Source: Betaproteobacteria bacterium (GTDB taxonomy: Bacteria > Pseudomonadota > Gammaproteobacteria > Burkholderiales > Ga0077523). From it: 64,000 bases of DNA. Below the pieces are notes generated by a model, which did not search any database, was not told where the DNA came from, and was given only the letters and a program-made list of their open reading frames with translations. Location: contig WGLR01000019.1 in NCBI GenBank assembly GCA_016125475.1, positions 184,746 through 248,745 on the forward strand. Reading direction: 5' to 3'. The position numbers were made by a program, and so were the translations under genes. Below, in pieces: positions 33,423-41,921 of this stretch (positions are counted from its first letter, which is position 1; each line of letters opens with the position of its first letter).

Positions 33423-34279
33423 CCTGGGGCACTCAGGCATGGGGCATGCGCGGATGGGGCATTCAGGATGCTCCCTCCGGCGGCGGTGGGACCACCAAGA
33501 CGCTCAGTGACAGTGGCACGGGTGCCGACGCGTTGTCGATCACGGTGTCCGCTGCAGTGGCAGACTCCGGGACCGGCGCGGAGGCGTTCTCGGCGGCGGT
33601 CGGCCTTTCGCTTTCGGACACCGGCAGCGGCGCTGACGCCTTCGGTGCGGCCGCGAGTCTCGGGCTCGGTGACACTGGCGCGGGCGCCGAGACTCTGAGT
33701 GCATCGGCGGCGCTCGCGGTCGCGGATACCGGCGCCGGCGCTGACTCCCAGACGATCACCGTCACCATCGCCCTTACGGACACTGGCGCGGGCGGGGATG
33801 CTGTGGGCGTTGCCGCCAGTTCGCTCGTCTCAATTCTGGATTCCGGCTCCGCGACCGAGGTCGTCGGCATCACGACGTCGACCTCGATCTCCGACACCGG
33901 CGCCGGGGTCGATGCCTGCTCGATCTCCGTTGCGCTTGCGCTGACCGACTCGGGTGTCGGTGCCGACCTGGTCAGCGTCGTCACCGACATCATCAAGACG
34001 ATCACAGACGCCGGATCCGGCGTCGACGGTGTCGGTGTGTCGGTGAGCGTGGCGATTTCGGACACGGGTGCTGGCGCCGACCTTCTCGCGATCACCTCCG
34101 CGCTCAGCGTGCTCGACACCGCGCTGGGGGTCGACGTTGTCGTTGCCTTCAGCGCGACGACGAAGATCGTGACCATCACCTTCGCCGCGCGAAAGCGCTC
34201 GGTGACCTTCGCAATGACTCGCCGCTCCGTCGCCTTCGCGATGCGTCGGCGCTCGATCACCTTCTCGCTCAACTCGTGA
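33419..34279 (+). CDS. Repeat protein: about twelve 18-residue units, probable structural fibre
   Basis: 286 residues. After a tryptophan-rich start (WGTQAWGMRGWGIQ) and a glycine stretch come about twelve tandem units of about 18 residues with the form D-[ST]-G-x-G-[AV]-[DE]-x7-S-x3-[LI]-[TS], likely forming a beta-solenoid or ladder. The last 40 residues switch to short basic repeats (RKRSVTFAM, RRSVAFAM, RRRSITFSL). The DNA shows the same 54-bp periodicity. Position and composition suggest a virion fibre or shaft. Confidence 0.6.
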   Translation: MTWGTQAWGMRGWGIQDAPSGGGGTTKTLSDSGTGADALSITVSAAVADSGTGAEAFSAAVGLSLSDTGSGADAFGAAASLGLGDTGAGAETLSASAALAVADTGAGADSQTITVTIALTDTGAGGDAVGVAASSLVSILDSGSATEVVGITTSTSISDTGAGVDACSISVALALTDSGVGADLVSVVTDIIKTITDAGSGVDGVGVSVSVAISDTGAGADLLAITSALSVLDTALGVDVVVAFSATTKIVTITFAARKRSVTFAMTRRSVAFAMRRRSITFSLNS

Positions 34280-34286
34280 GGACGAC

Positions 34287-34778
34287 ATGCAGGTAGCGGA
34301 AAAGCTGGCTTACAAGACGCTCTGGACGATCCGGCGCTACGCCGACGACGCCGCATTCGAGCGTGACGACCCGTTCGCGGTCTCGGAGATCGACGGCAAC
34401 CTGCTGCTGAACGAGGGCATCGGCGAGCTGCTCGATCTCGCCTGCGGCCTCGGGACGCCGACGAACTTCGGCAACACGAGCGCCTACATCGGCGTCGGCG
34501 ACAGCACGACGGCCGAGGCAGCCTCGCAGACCGACCTGCAGGCGGCCTCGAACAAGACCTACAAGGCGATGAGTGCGAGCTATCCCCAGCGCTCGGGTCA
34601 GACGGTCACCTGGCGCGCGGTCTTCGGATCCGCGGACGCGAACTACGCGTGGGAGGAGTTCACGATCGCCAACGGCAGCTCGGGGACGGCGAAGAACCTG
34701 AACCGCAAGGTCTCGTCGCAAGGCACGAAAGCCTCGGGCCAGACCTGGACGGTCGACGTCTCGATCACGCTCTCGTAA
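34287..34778 (+). CDS. Phage structural protein, unknown
   Basis: 163 residues: LLLNEGIGELLDLACGLGTPTNFGNTSAYIGVGDS, then beta-rich WRAVFGSADANYAWEEF and WTVDVSITLS. The layout resembles small virion proteins found among fibre genes of transposable phages. No precise role. Confidence 0.55.
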   Translation: MQVAEKLAYKTLWTIRRYADDAAFERDDPFAVSEIDGNLLLNEGIGELLDLACGLGTPTNFGNTSAYIGVGDSTTAEAASQTDLQAASNKTYKAMSASYPQRSGQTVTWRAVFGSADANYAWEEFTIANGSSGTAKNLNRKVSSQGTKASGQTWTVDVSITLS

Positions 34779-34784
34779 GCGCGC

Positions 34785-35096
34785 ATGGATCGCATCAACG
34801 AGGCGTCGAGCGGCTATCTCACCGCGTCGTTCTACGACAAGGCGGGGGCGCTGGCCGTGCCGTCGACGGTGAGCTACCGGGTGGACTGCATCACCACCGG
34901 GACCGCCGTGCGCTCGGCCACCTCGTTGACTGCCGCGTCGCAGGTCGAGATTCACCTGACCTCCGACGACAACGCGATCCAGGTCTCCTCAAACTCGGTG
35001 GAGCGCAAGCGGGTGACCGTTACGGCGACCTACGGCTCGGGCGACCAGGTGCAGGCCGAGTACGACTACGAAGTCGCGAATCTGAGGTTCGTATGA
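34785..35096 (+). CDS. Phage structural protein, unknown, Ig-like
   Basis: 103 residues, all-beta pattern (SGYLTASFYDKAGALAVPSTVSYRVD, RVTVTATY) like a single Ig-like domain on a virion surface. Last gene before the head operon promoter candidate. Confidence 0.5.
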   Translation: MDRINEASSGYLTASFYDKAGALAVPSTVSYRVDCITTGTAVRSATSLTAASQVEIHLTSDDNAIQVSSNSVERKRVTVTATYGSGDQVQAEYDYEVANLRFV

Positions 35097-35179
35097 CCGG
35101 AAAACCCTCGACCGCGCCAGAGGCCCTACAAGCGCCGCAACGACCCTCCGGACGTCCGGAACTACGTCGCGAGGCTCAC

Positions 35180-35214
35180 ACCCCCTTTATAAAAGTTTTT
35201 AAGGCGGTTTCCGG
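35180..35214 (+). promoter_or_regulatory. 35-bp element, candidate activator-dependent head-operon promoter (inner copy)
   Basis: ACCCCCTTTATAAA, an 11-nt middle, then CGGTTTCCGG. It matches 17210-17244 of the outer element in 31 of 35 positions and lies 36 bp before the first head-operon gene. TATAAA can act as -10; no -35 is visible. Confidence 0.5.
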
Positions 35215-35249
35215 GCATTTCGGAAGGTCTCGAATGGTCGGGGGTGCGC

Positions 35250-35495
35250 TTGGCGGATGAAATCGACCGTGCGCAGGCCCTCGAGGCGGACCAACGCGCG
35301 GACGCGATCGCGGAGGTCCGGGGTCGCCAGGTGGCCGGCGACTGGCGGGTGGTGTCCGCCGAGCGGTGTGTCGAGTGCGACGACGTCATCCCCGAGGCGC
35401 GGCGCCGACTGGTGGTCGGGGTGCAGTTGTGTGCCGCATGCCAGGGCGAGCGCGAGCGTGTCGCGCTCATCGAACGACGCACTAGGGGATGGTGA
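35250..35495 (+). CDS. TraR/DksA-type zinc finger protein (inner prophage)
   Basis: 81 residues. ADEIDRAQALEADQRADAIAEV is the usual N-terminal helix, and CVECDDVIPEARRR...CAAC is the C4 zinc finger. These proteins enter the RNA polymerase secondary channel or serve as phage regulators. TTG at 35250 gives the family's normal start; GTG at 35244 is an alternative. First gene downstream of the candidate promoter. Confidence 0.8.
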   Translation: MADEIDRAQALEADQRADAIAEVRGRQVAGDWRVVSAERCVECDDVIPEARRRLVVGVQLCAACQGERERVALIERRTRGW

Positions 35496-35827
35496 TGGAC
35501 GCGAATTGGGCGAAGGTCATGCTGGACGCTGTCGCGCTCCTGGTCTCCCTGTGGGCGCTCTGGGTGGCGTCGCGACGCGCGGCGCGTGATGACGTCAATC
35601 GGCGCATTCAGGAGCTGTCCGACAAGGTCGACGCCCTCGGTGAACGCGTATCGCGAGCGGAGGAACGGATCTCGGCCGCGCCAACGCACGACGACCTCGG
35701 CAAGGTCTACCGGCGACTCGAAGACATCTCGTCCGTTCTTCATCAGCTCGTCGGTGAGCAGAAGGCAACCAACACCACCTTGCGGATCGTGACGGAACAC
35801 ATGGTAGCTACGGGGAGACAGGGATGA
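35495..35827 (+). CDS. DUF2730-type Mu-like protein with N-terminal membrane helix
   Basis: 110 residues: one transmembrane segment (VMLDAVALLVSLWALWVAS), then a coiled coil (IQELSDKVDALGERVSRAEERI). This fits the DUF2730 family encoded just before Mu-like terminase genes. Role unknown. ATG at 35489 or 35495, both overlapping the upstream stop. Confidence 0.65.
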   Translation: MDANWAKVMLDAVALLVSLWALWVASRRAARDDVNRRIQELSDKVDALGERVSRAEERISAAPTHDDLGKVYRRLEDISSVLHQLVGEQKATNTTLRIVTEHMVATGRQG

Positions 35828-36135
35828 GCGGTCCAATTTCATTCGCCGAGCGTGTCAGGGCCGAGCGGCGCCTCGCGATCCTGCGGCTGCTCTCGGCCAC
35901 GTCCACGCACCCGGCGGCCCACACGCTGCTGCACCGGGCGCTGCCGGACGTGGGGCTCGCCTCGTCGCTCGATGCCGTGCGGGCCGACTGTGCCTGGCTC
36001 GAGGAACAGGGGCTCGTCGAGCAGACGAACACCGCCGGCGTCACGCGGCTCGTTCAGGTGACCGCTCGCGGGATGGATGTCGCGAGCGGCGTCTCGCACG
36101 TGCCTGGTGTGGCGATCCCGAGGCCGGAGGACTGA
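35824..36135 (+). CDS. Winged-helix phage protein, VpaChn25_0724 type
   Basis: 103 residues: ERRLAILRLLSATSTHPAAHTLLHRALPDVG, then VRADCAWLEEQGLVE and VTARGMDVASGVSHVPGVAIPRP. This matches the small winged-helix protein regularly found between DUF2730 and the small terminase in Mu-like phages. Probably DNA-binding. Confidence 0.7.
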   Translation: MSGPISFAERVRAERRLAILRLLSATSTHPAAHTLLHRALPDVGLASSLDAVRADCAWLEEQGLVEQTNTAGVTRLVQVTARGMDVASGVSHVPGVAIPRPED

Positions 36136-36140
36136 TCGCG

Positions 36141-36692
36141 ATGACGCGCCGATCGTCGGTCAAGGGTCTGGATCCGCGCATCCGCGCCGCGGTCGACGCT
36201 GCGATCCGTGAGGACCGCGCGACGCTCGATGACATCGTCGCGATGATCAACCGCATGGGGGAGGAGCTGGGCACGGGCGACACGGCGAGCCGGTCGGCCG
36301 TGCACCGGTACCGGTCGACGTTCGAGGAGTCGATGAAGGTGTTCCAGCTCTCGCGGGAGATGGCGGCCACCTGGGGGAAGTCGCTCGAGGAGGATCCGCA
36401 GTCCGATGTCGCCCGGCTCGCCGCCCAGGTGCTGTCCGGCGTGGCGCTCAACACCGCGCAGACGCTCATCAACGCCGACGAATCGGTGCCGTCGAACGAG
36501 GTGATGTTCCTGGCGAAGGCGCTCGACCACCTGGGGCGGTTCACGAAGTCGACGACCGATGTCGCCCTGCGCCTGCGCAAGGAGATCGCCACGGAGGCCG
36601 CCGACCGTGCGGCGAAGGTGGCGAAGTCTCAGGGCCTCACCACCGAGGCGGTCGACACGATCCGCCGCGAGATTCTCGGGATCGCGGCATGA
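36141..36692 (+). CDS. Small terminase subunit (Mu gp27 / DUF3486 type)
   Basis: 183 residues. N-terminal DNA-binding region DPRIRAAVDAAIREDRATLDDI, then SRSAVHRYRSTFEESM; the rest is helical for oligomerisation. It should recognise the packaging site and load the large subunit. A protein with the same N-terminal motif lies in the outer element's early operon (61038-61463). Confidence 0.8.
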   Translation: MTRRSSVKGLDPRIRAAVDAAIREDRATLDDIVAMINRMGEELGTGDTASRSAVHRYRSTFEESMKVFQLSREMAATWGKSLEEDPQSDVARLAAQVLSGVALNTAQTLINADESVPSNEVMFLAKALDHLGRFTKSTTDVALRLRKEIATEAADRAAKVAKSQGLTTEAVDTIRREILGIAA

Positions 36693-36725
36693 GCGCCCAT
36701 TGCGTCCCGTGCAACGGCCTTCCGG

Positions 36726-36751
36726 CAAATGCGTCGACGTCGACGCATTTG
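36726..36751. repeat. 26-bp perfect palindrome, copy 2 of 3
   Basis: Same sequence as copies 1 and 3. It lies between small and large terminase genes and touches the GAGGGGG ribosome binding site (36751-36757) of the large terminase, so it could affect its translation. Confidence 0.95.
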
Positions 36752-36762
36752 AGGGGGTGACG

Positions 36763-38325
36763 ATGGCCGAGCCGAAAGCCCGCATCCGCACGAGCGACGA
36801 CGCACCGCCGCCGGTGCTCCTGGGTTACCAGCAGGAATGGGTCGACGACCAGGACGACGTCGCGGTGTGGTCGAAGAGCCGGCGCATCGGTGCGTCGTGG
36901 TGCGAGGCCGCGGCCTGTGTGCTCGAGGCGTCGAGCGCCTCCGGGCAGGACGCCCTGTACATCGGCTACTCGAAGGACATGACGCAGGAGTTCATCGAAG
37001 ACTGCGCAACCTGGGCGAAGGCGTTCCACCTGGCGGCGGCCGAGGTCGGCGAGGACGTGTTCATCGACGCCGACGATGAGGGGAACACGCGCGAGATCCA
37101 GGCGTTCAAGATCGTCTTCGCGAGCGGACGCAAGGTGCTCGCCCTCAGCTCGCGCCCGCGGTCCATCCGGGGCAAGCAGGGCCGCGTGGTCATCGACGAG
37201 GCAGCGTTCCACGACGACCTCGAGGGGCTGCTGAAGGCCGCGCTCGCGATGCTGATCTGGGGCGGGAAGGTGCGCCTGCTCAGCTCGCACAACGGCGAGG
37301 ACAATCCCTTCAGCCTGCTGTGCCGGGACATCCGCGAGGGGCGCAAGCCCTACTCGTTGCACGAGACCACCTTCCGCCAGGCGGTGGACGATGGCCTCTA
37401 CGACCGCGTGATGTTCATGCAGAGCGCGATCGCGAAAAAGCGCGGCCGCCCGATCGCACTGCCGACGCGCGAGGAGTGGGTGGCGCGCATCTACGCGCAG
37501 TACGGCGAGCACGCGGCCGAGGAACTGGACTGCATCCCGTCCCAGGGCACCGGCGTGTATCTGCCGCGCTCGATCGTCGAGCGGGCGATGACGCGCGACA
37601 TTCCGGTCATCCGCTGGAGCAAGCCGGCCGAGTTCGTCCTCCAGCGCGACCGGATGATCACGACGGACGAGTGGGTCGGCGACGTGCTCGGGCCGGTGAT
37701 CGACAGGATCCCGGCGGGGGTGCGCACGGCGCTCGGCCAGGACTTCGGGCGGACGGGCAACCTCTCCGTGATCTCGATCCTGTTCGACGAAGGCGCCGGC
37801 CGGTGGCGCGAGGCGTGCCTGGTGGAACTGCGCAACATCCCGCACGACTCGCAGGCGCGCATCCGCGACTACCTGCTCGACCGGCTGCCGCTGCTGCATC
37901 ACGCCATGTTCGACGGACGGGGCAACGGCGAGGCGCATGCCGAGGGCGCCGTGCAGCGGCTCGGCCCGCAACGGGTGACGAGCGTGAAGGCGACACCGTC
38001 GTGGTACGGCACTGCCTGGCCGAAGTACAAGGCCGCGCTCGAGGAGCTTTCCATCGCTCTGGCGTTTTCCGAGGCGGGGATCGCGGACCACCGGCGCATC
38101 GTCATGCGTAACGGCTACCCGACGGTCGACGACGGCGAAGACACGGAAAAGGACGGCAAGCGACATGGTGACAGTGCGATCGCGCGGCTGCTCGCCTGGA
38201 TGGCCACGCTCGAAGGCGGACAGCCGCCGGCGATGGGCAATGACGTCGACAACGATCCCGAGGCGTACCGGCCCGAGCATGCGCGCGGCCGGGTGAGCCT
38301 CGCAATGCACCGGAGGGCGGCCTGA
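36763..38325 (+). CDS. Large terminase subunit (Mu gp28 type)
   Basis: 520 residues. ATPase domain with an adapted Walker A at about 37-46 (SKSRRIGAS) and Walker B VVIDEA at 142-147. The C-terminal nuclease half has GQDFGR, FDGRGNGEAHAE and HGDSAIA with acidic metal ligands. It cuts concatemeric or inserted phage DNA and pumps it into the procapsid. ATG at 36763 follows a strong GAGGGGG. Confidence 0.9.
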   Translation: MAEPKARIRTSDDAPPPVLLGYQQEWVDDQDDVAVWSKSRRIGASWCEAAACVLEASSASGQDALYIGYSKDMTQEFIEDCATWAKAFHLAAAEVGEDVFIDADDEGNTREIQAFKIVFASGRKVLALSSRPRSIRGKQGRVVIDEAAFHDDLEGLLKAALAMLIWGGKVRLLSSHNGEDNPFSLLCRDIREGRKPYSLHETTFRQAVDDGLYDRVMFMQSAIAKKRGRPIALPTREEWVARIYAQYGEHAAEELDCIPSQGTGVYLPRSIVERAMTRDIPVIRWSKPAEFVLQRDRMITTDEWVGDVLGPVIDRIPAGVRTALGQDFGRTGNLSVISILFDEGAGRWREACLVELRNIPHDSQARIRDYLLDRLPLLHHAMFDGRGNGEAHAEGAVQRLGPQRVTSVKATPSWYGTAWPKYKAALEELSIALAFSEAGIADHRRIVMRNGYPTVDDGEDTEKDGKRHGDSAIARLLAWMATLEGGQPPAMGNDVDNDPEAYRPEHARGRVSLAMHRRAA

Positions 38326-39809
38326 TGGGATGGCGTGAACGCGTGGCGGGCTGGCTCGCACCAAATGCGTCGACGTCGACGCATTTGCGGGAGGCGGCGA
38401 CAGCGACCGTCGATCCGGACGAGGACCAGTGGCGCCGCCTGAGTGGCGACCTCGGGCGCGACCTGAACTCGGTCACGCAGGACCGCATGCAGGCGATCTC
38501 GGCAAAGCTCTGGGAGGCGAACAACCTCGCGAACCGCATCGTCGAGCTGCCGATCGCCTACATGCTGAGCGAGGGCGTGCGGCTGACCTCTCCGGACGCG
38601 GAAGCGCAGACCGCTCTCGATGCCTGGTGGGGTGATCCGATCAACCGCATGGACGAGCGCGTTCCCGAGCTGCTGCGCGGCCTGTCGATCTTCGGAGAGC
38701 TGTGCCTGCCGGCGTTCGTGAACGAACTCAGCGGCCGGATGCGCTTCGGCTACCTCGACCCGGCCCTGATCGCGACGGTGGTCCTCGACCCGGAAAACCC
38801 CGGGCAGCCGATCGGCGTGGTGACGAAGAAGGACCGCAAGGGCATCGCGCGGCGCTTCCGGGTCATCCTGCTCGGGCCGGACTCGGACCTCTTCACCAGT
38901 CGGACGAAGGAGATTCGCGCGACCTTCACGGACGGCGACGCGTTCTACTTCCGCGTGAACAACCTTCCGGGCGGCTCCCGGGGCCGCTCTGACCTGCTGC
39001 CGCAGGCCGACTGGCTCGACGGCTACGACAACTTCCTGTTCGGTGAGCTGGACCGTGCGCAGTTCCTGCGCGCGTTCATCTGGCACGTCGTGATGAAGGG
39101 CGCCACGCAGGACCAGGTGGACGCGTATGCGAAGAAACTCGCGACACCGAAGCCGGGCACCACGAAGGTCACGAACGACTCGATCGAGTGGAATCCGCTC
39201 ACGCCGTCGCTTCAGTCGGCGGACCTTTCGAACCTTGCCCGGTTGATCCGGAATCATGCCCTCGGCGGCGCGACGATCCCCGAGCACTGGTTCGGCGGCG
39301 GCGGCGACGTGAACCGTGCGGTCGGCGCGGAGATGGCGGAGCCCACGATCAAGATGTTCTCGATGCGCCAGCGCGACGTGAAGGCGATCCTCGAGACGAT
39401 GGGGCGCTTCGTCCTCTGGCGGAAGGCGAATGCGGCAGGCGACCAGGAGGTCGACTGGACGAAGCCCGAGTTCCAGGCCGAGGCGGTGTTCCCGGAGATG
39501 AGCCCGAAGGACACGACGAAGTACGCAACGGCCTTGCAGCAGGTGGTGACCGCCGTCGGCATCGCGGTGGACGCCGGCCGCATGACCGAGATGACGGCGG
39601 TGAGGCTGATTGCCACCGTCGCCGGGCGCCTCGGAGTCGAGATCAATGCCGAGGACGAGCTGCAGGACGCGCTCGCCGAAATGAGCGCGCGCCGAGCGAA
39701 CGACGCCAACTTCAACACGCCGCCGGGTGATCCGTCACTCGACACGAGGATCGATCCGGCGAGTGATCCAGCGACAGGCAATCCGGGAACAGGAGGGAAC
39801 GGGCCGTGA
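38325..39809 (+). CDS. Portal protein
   Basis: 494 residues. Central portal fold motifs include NNLANRIVELPIAYMLSEGV, FGYLDPALI and NLPGGSRGRSDLLP, with a helical crown toward the end. It forms the dodecameric gate for packaging and tail joining. Residues 12-23 (APNASTSTHLRE) are encoded by a copy of the 26-bp palindrome, so a regulatory or mobile repeat has been taken into the protein. ATG overlaps the terminase stop. Confidence 0.85.
   Translation: MGWRERVAGWLAPNASTSTHLREAATATVDPDEDQWRRLSGDLGRDLNSVTQDRMQAISAKLWEANNLANRIVELPIAYMLSEGVRLTSPDAEAQTALDAWWGDPINRMDERVPELLRGLSIFGELCLPAFVNELSGRMRFGYLDPALIATVVLDPENPGQPIGVVTKKDRKGIARRFRVILLGPDSDLFTSRTKEIRATFTDGDAFYFRVNNLPGGSRGRSDLLPQADWLDGYDNFLFGELDRAQFLRAFIWHVVMKGATQDQVDAYAKKLATPKPGTTKVTNDSIEWNPLTPSLQSADLSNLARLIRNHALGGATIPEHWFGGGGDVNRAVGAEMAEPTIKMFSMRQRDVKAILETMGRFVLWRKANAAGDQEVDWTKPEFQAEAVFPEMSPKDTTKYATALQQVVTAVGIAVDAGRMTEMTAVRLIATVAGRLGVEINAEDELQDALAEMSARRANDANFNTPPGDPSLDTRIDPASDPATGNPGTGGNGP
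38362..38387. repeat. 26-bp perfect palindrome, copy 3 of 3, inside the portal gene
   Basis: Identical to copies 1 and 2. It is read in frame as part of PNASTSTHL near the portal N-terminus, a stretch that looks like a flexible insertion. Confidence 0.95.
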
Positions 39810-40210
39810 GCACGAAAAAGGTCGGGTATCAGGCATTTTCGAACTTCTTTGCGCACGTGCTCACCCCGGAGGACGCGCCCGGGGTCGTGTCCTATGCTGA
39901 GATCGACAGCCTCTCCAATAGCCGGCAGAAGGTGACGCCGCCATCGAATTGCACAGCCGTCGAAGCGTGGTATCTGGACCCCGTCGGCAACAGCACGGGA
40001 CAACTGCTCGTCGTCGTTGTCGACGCGGACAGTGACGCGGACGCGAACGCCAAAATCGCCGCACCTGGTGCGCGTGCCTTCTGTTCTCCCGGGAATGGCT
40101 TCAAGGAAGTCCGCCCCGACGGCACGTACATCACGAGGATCGATGTGATGATGAACGCGGCGGAGAGCAACAGCAACAAGGTGTTCTTCGTGTTCAGGAG
40201 CGATTCGTGA
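39806..40210 (+). CDS. Hypothetical virion protein
   Basis: 134 residues from a GTG overlapping the portal stop. Beta-rich (AVEAWYLDPVGNSTGQLLVVVVDAD, TYITRIDVMMNAAES). Unknown role; it starts a three-gene insert between portal and Mu-F genes. Confidence 0.5.
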   Translation: MSTKKVGYQAFSNFFAHVLTPEDAPGVVSYAEIDSLSNSRQKVTPPSNCTAVEAWYLDPVGNSTGQLLVVVVDADSDADANAKIAAPGARAFCSPGNGFKEVRPDGTYITRIDVMMNAAESNSNKVFFVFRSDS

Positions 40211-41028
40211 TGCAGGTGATCGGCGCGATCAACAACCGGGTGGTACGGTCTCAGACGCCGAGCCCGAAATTGCTTCACTGGTGGAAGTGCAACGAGGGCG
40301 CCGGCACGACGATCGCCGACGCGATAGGAGGCGCAGACATCACGAAGGGCGCGTCATCCGTGACCGACACGGTCGTGTGGGGCTCCGATGGGCGAGCGAC
40401 CTTCCCGGCCACTGCGATCGGGTGGGGTGTGTCTGGTGCCGGCCTGCTCGGTGACTACGACAACACGGCGGGCGGATCTCTACTGATCGCGGCACGCGTC
40501 AACATCTCGCAGCCGCCTCAGCCTGGCACCGCCGATCGGACGATTCTCGGGTATACGTCCGCGGCTGGCTACGACACGTTCCTGCTGCGACTCCGCGCCC
40601 TCAATACTCCGTTCAATGCCGGCGACGACGGCACGCTCGTTTTCGGCACCTATCCGAACGGCGGGTCCGTTCAGACCGTGCAGGTGACGTCCCCCGTTCC
40701 ACAAGGCGATAGATCGGTCTGCATCGCACGCGACGTGCACGTCGCCGCGCTCGTGGATGGCGCTGCCCAAACGGTGTCGTTCTTCTATGAAGGGATCAAG
40801 CTCGCGACCGTCGCCCAGACCGCCAACATGAAGGCGTCGAAGTGCAACGCGGTGCCGACGTTCTACCTCGGCTGCGCGAATGCTGTCGCGGGCAACACCG
40901 ACACGGTCGGGATATTCGACATCCAGTTGTACGCCTCGACGGAGGCGCCTCCCGCCAGTATTGAGGCCGCGCTCGGCCTGATCGGCCGGTCGCCCTTCTC
41001 GGTGCTGAACGCCGAGGATTGGCCCTGA
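40210..41028 (+). CDS. LamG/concanavalin-like virion protein
   Basis: 272 residues. LLHWWKCNEGAGTTIADAIGG and the following beta-sandwich pattern match LamG/concanavalin-type carbohydrate-binding domains often seen in phage surface proteins. ATG at 40210 overlaps the upstream stop; GTG at 40207 is possible. It lies in the head module, where such genes are not usual. Confidence 0.6.
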   Translation: MQVIGAINNRVVRSQTPSPKLLHWWKCNEGAGTTIADAIGGADITKGASSVTDTVVWGSDGRATFPATAIGWGVSGAGLLGDYDNTAGGSLLIAARVNISQPPQPGTADRTILGYTSAAGYDTFLLRLRALNTPFNAGDDGTLVFGTYPNGGSVQTVQVTSPVPQGDRSVCIARDVHVAALVDGAAQTVSFFYEGIKLATVAQTANMKASKCNAVPTFYLGCANAVAGNTDTVGIFDIQLYASTEAPPASIEAALGLIGRSPFSVLNAEDWP

Positions 41029-41921
41029 TGGCCTTCAAGTTCAAGGCGTGGGGTCTGGACGGATCCCTCGGGTCGTTCCTGGACTTTTCGTCGTTTAACG
41101 GCAACGGCGTGCAGGTGAGCACGTCGAGCCTCGACGCAGATACTCGCGGCGATCGCGTCGACACCGTCATCGCCGACGGCTACAACGCCCTGCGTGTACG
41201 TCGTCACGAAGGCGATCCGATGGCTGGATCAGGGCATCGGACCGAGCTTGTACCGGGGGACTACTCGCAAGACTACGACTGGACCACGTATAGCGGCTAC
41301 GACGCGAATGAGTCGGTGCGATGGTATCGGGTGTGCTTCCTCGTGCCATCATCGGTCGACCTCTCGAATCTCGACTGGATCGACGACGCTGGAAACTGGC
41401 TGATCCCGTTCCAGCTACATCAGGTTCCGGACACGGGCGAGACTGGCACGCCAGCGTTCGCCATCCGCGCGAGCGAGACCGAGCTGTGGATTCGACGCAA
41501 CGTCGACACCAGTCAGCCTCCTGCCACTTACAACACGGATATTCACGATCAGCGCATCGTCGCGTGGCCGATGGCGCGTGACACGTGGCATGACATCGTG
41601 ATCCACGTTCGCTGGTCTTACTCGACCGCAGGCTTCATGCACATCTGGCTCAACAGGCGACTCATCTACACCGAGACGGGGGTCGCAAACTGCCCGAACA
41701 ATCATCCCGATCGAGGCGGCGGCGGACAGTATCCGAAAATGGGCATCTACGAGGGGCCGGACCGGGAAATGGAGATCCTTCACCGCGGCCTGATCATTGG
41801 CGATTACGCGGCGACCTGGTCAGATATGTATCCGGAGGAGGCGTCGCCGGTCGAATTACCCATGATCGCCGCGCGCGGCGCTCGCCTGGCGTCCAGCAGG
41901 CGAAGCATACGCATGCGCTGA
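41028..41921 (+). CDS. Polysaccharide-lyase-like protein, possible depolymerase
   Basis: 297 residues. Motifs such as GHRTELVPGDYS, WYRVCFLVPSS, FQLHQVPD, RDTWHDIVIHVRWS and YPKMGIYEG fit the beta-jelly-roll polysaccharide lyase family (heparin lyase I-like, PF14099). It would bind or cleave capsule or slime polysaccharide on the host. Located between portal and Mu-F genes. Catalytic residues cannot be confirmed by eye. Confidence 0.6.
   Translation: MAFKFKAWGLDGSLGSFLDFSSFNGNGVQVSTSSLDADTRGDRVDTVIADGYNALRVRRHEGDPMAGSGHRTELVPGDYSQDYDWTTYSGYDANESVRWYRVCFLVPSSVDLSNLDWIDDAGNWLIPFQLHQVPDTGETGTPAFAIRASETELWIRRNVDTSQPPATYNTDIHDQRIVAWPMARDTWHDIVIHVRWSYSTAGFMHIWLNRRLIYTETGVANCPNNHPDRGGGGQYPKMGIYEGPDREMEILHRGLIIGDYAATWSDMYPEEASPVELPMIAARGARLASSRRSIRMR

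Noticed and set aside
35093-35260. 55-codon frame between the Ig-like gene and the zinc finger gene
   Set aside because: It overlaps its neighbour like a real coupled gene, but it reads through the 35-bp element shared with the outer element (giving TPFIKVFKAV), so that DNA is better explained as regulatory.
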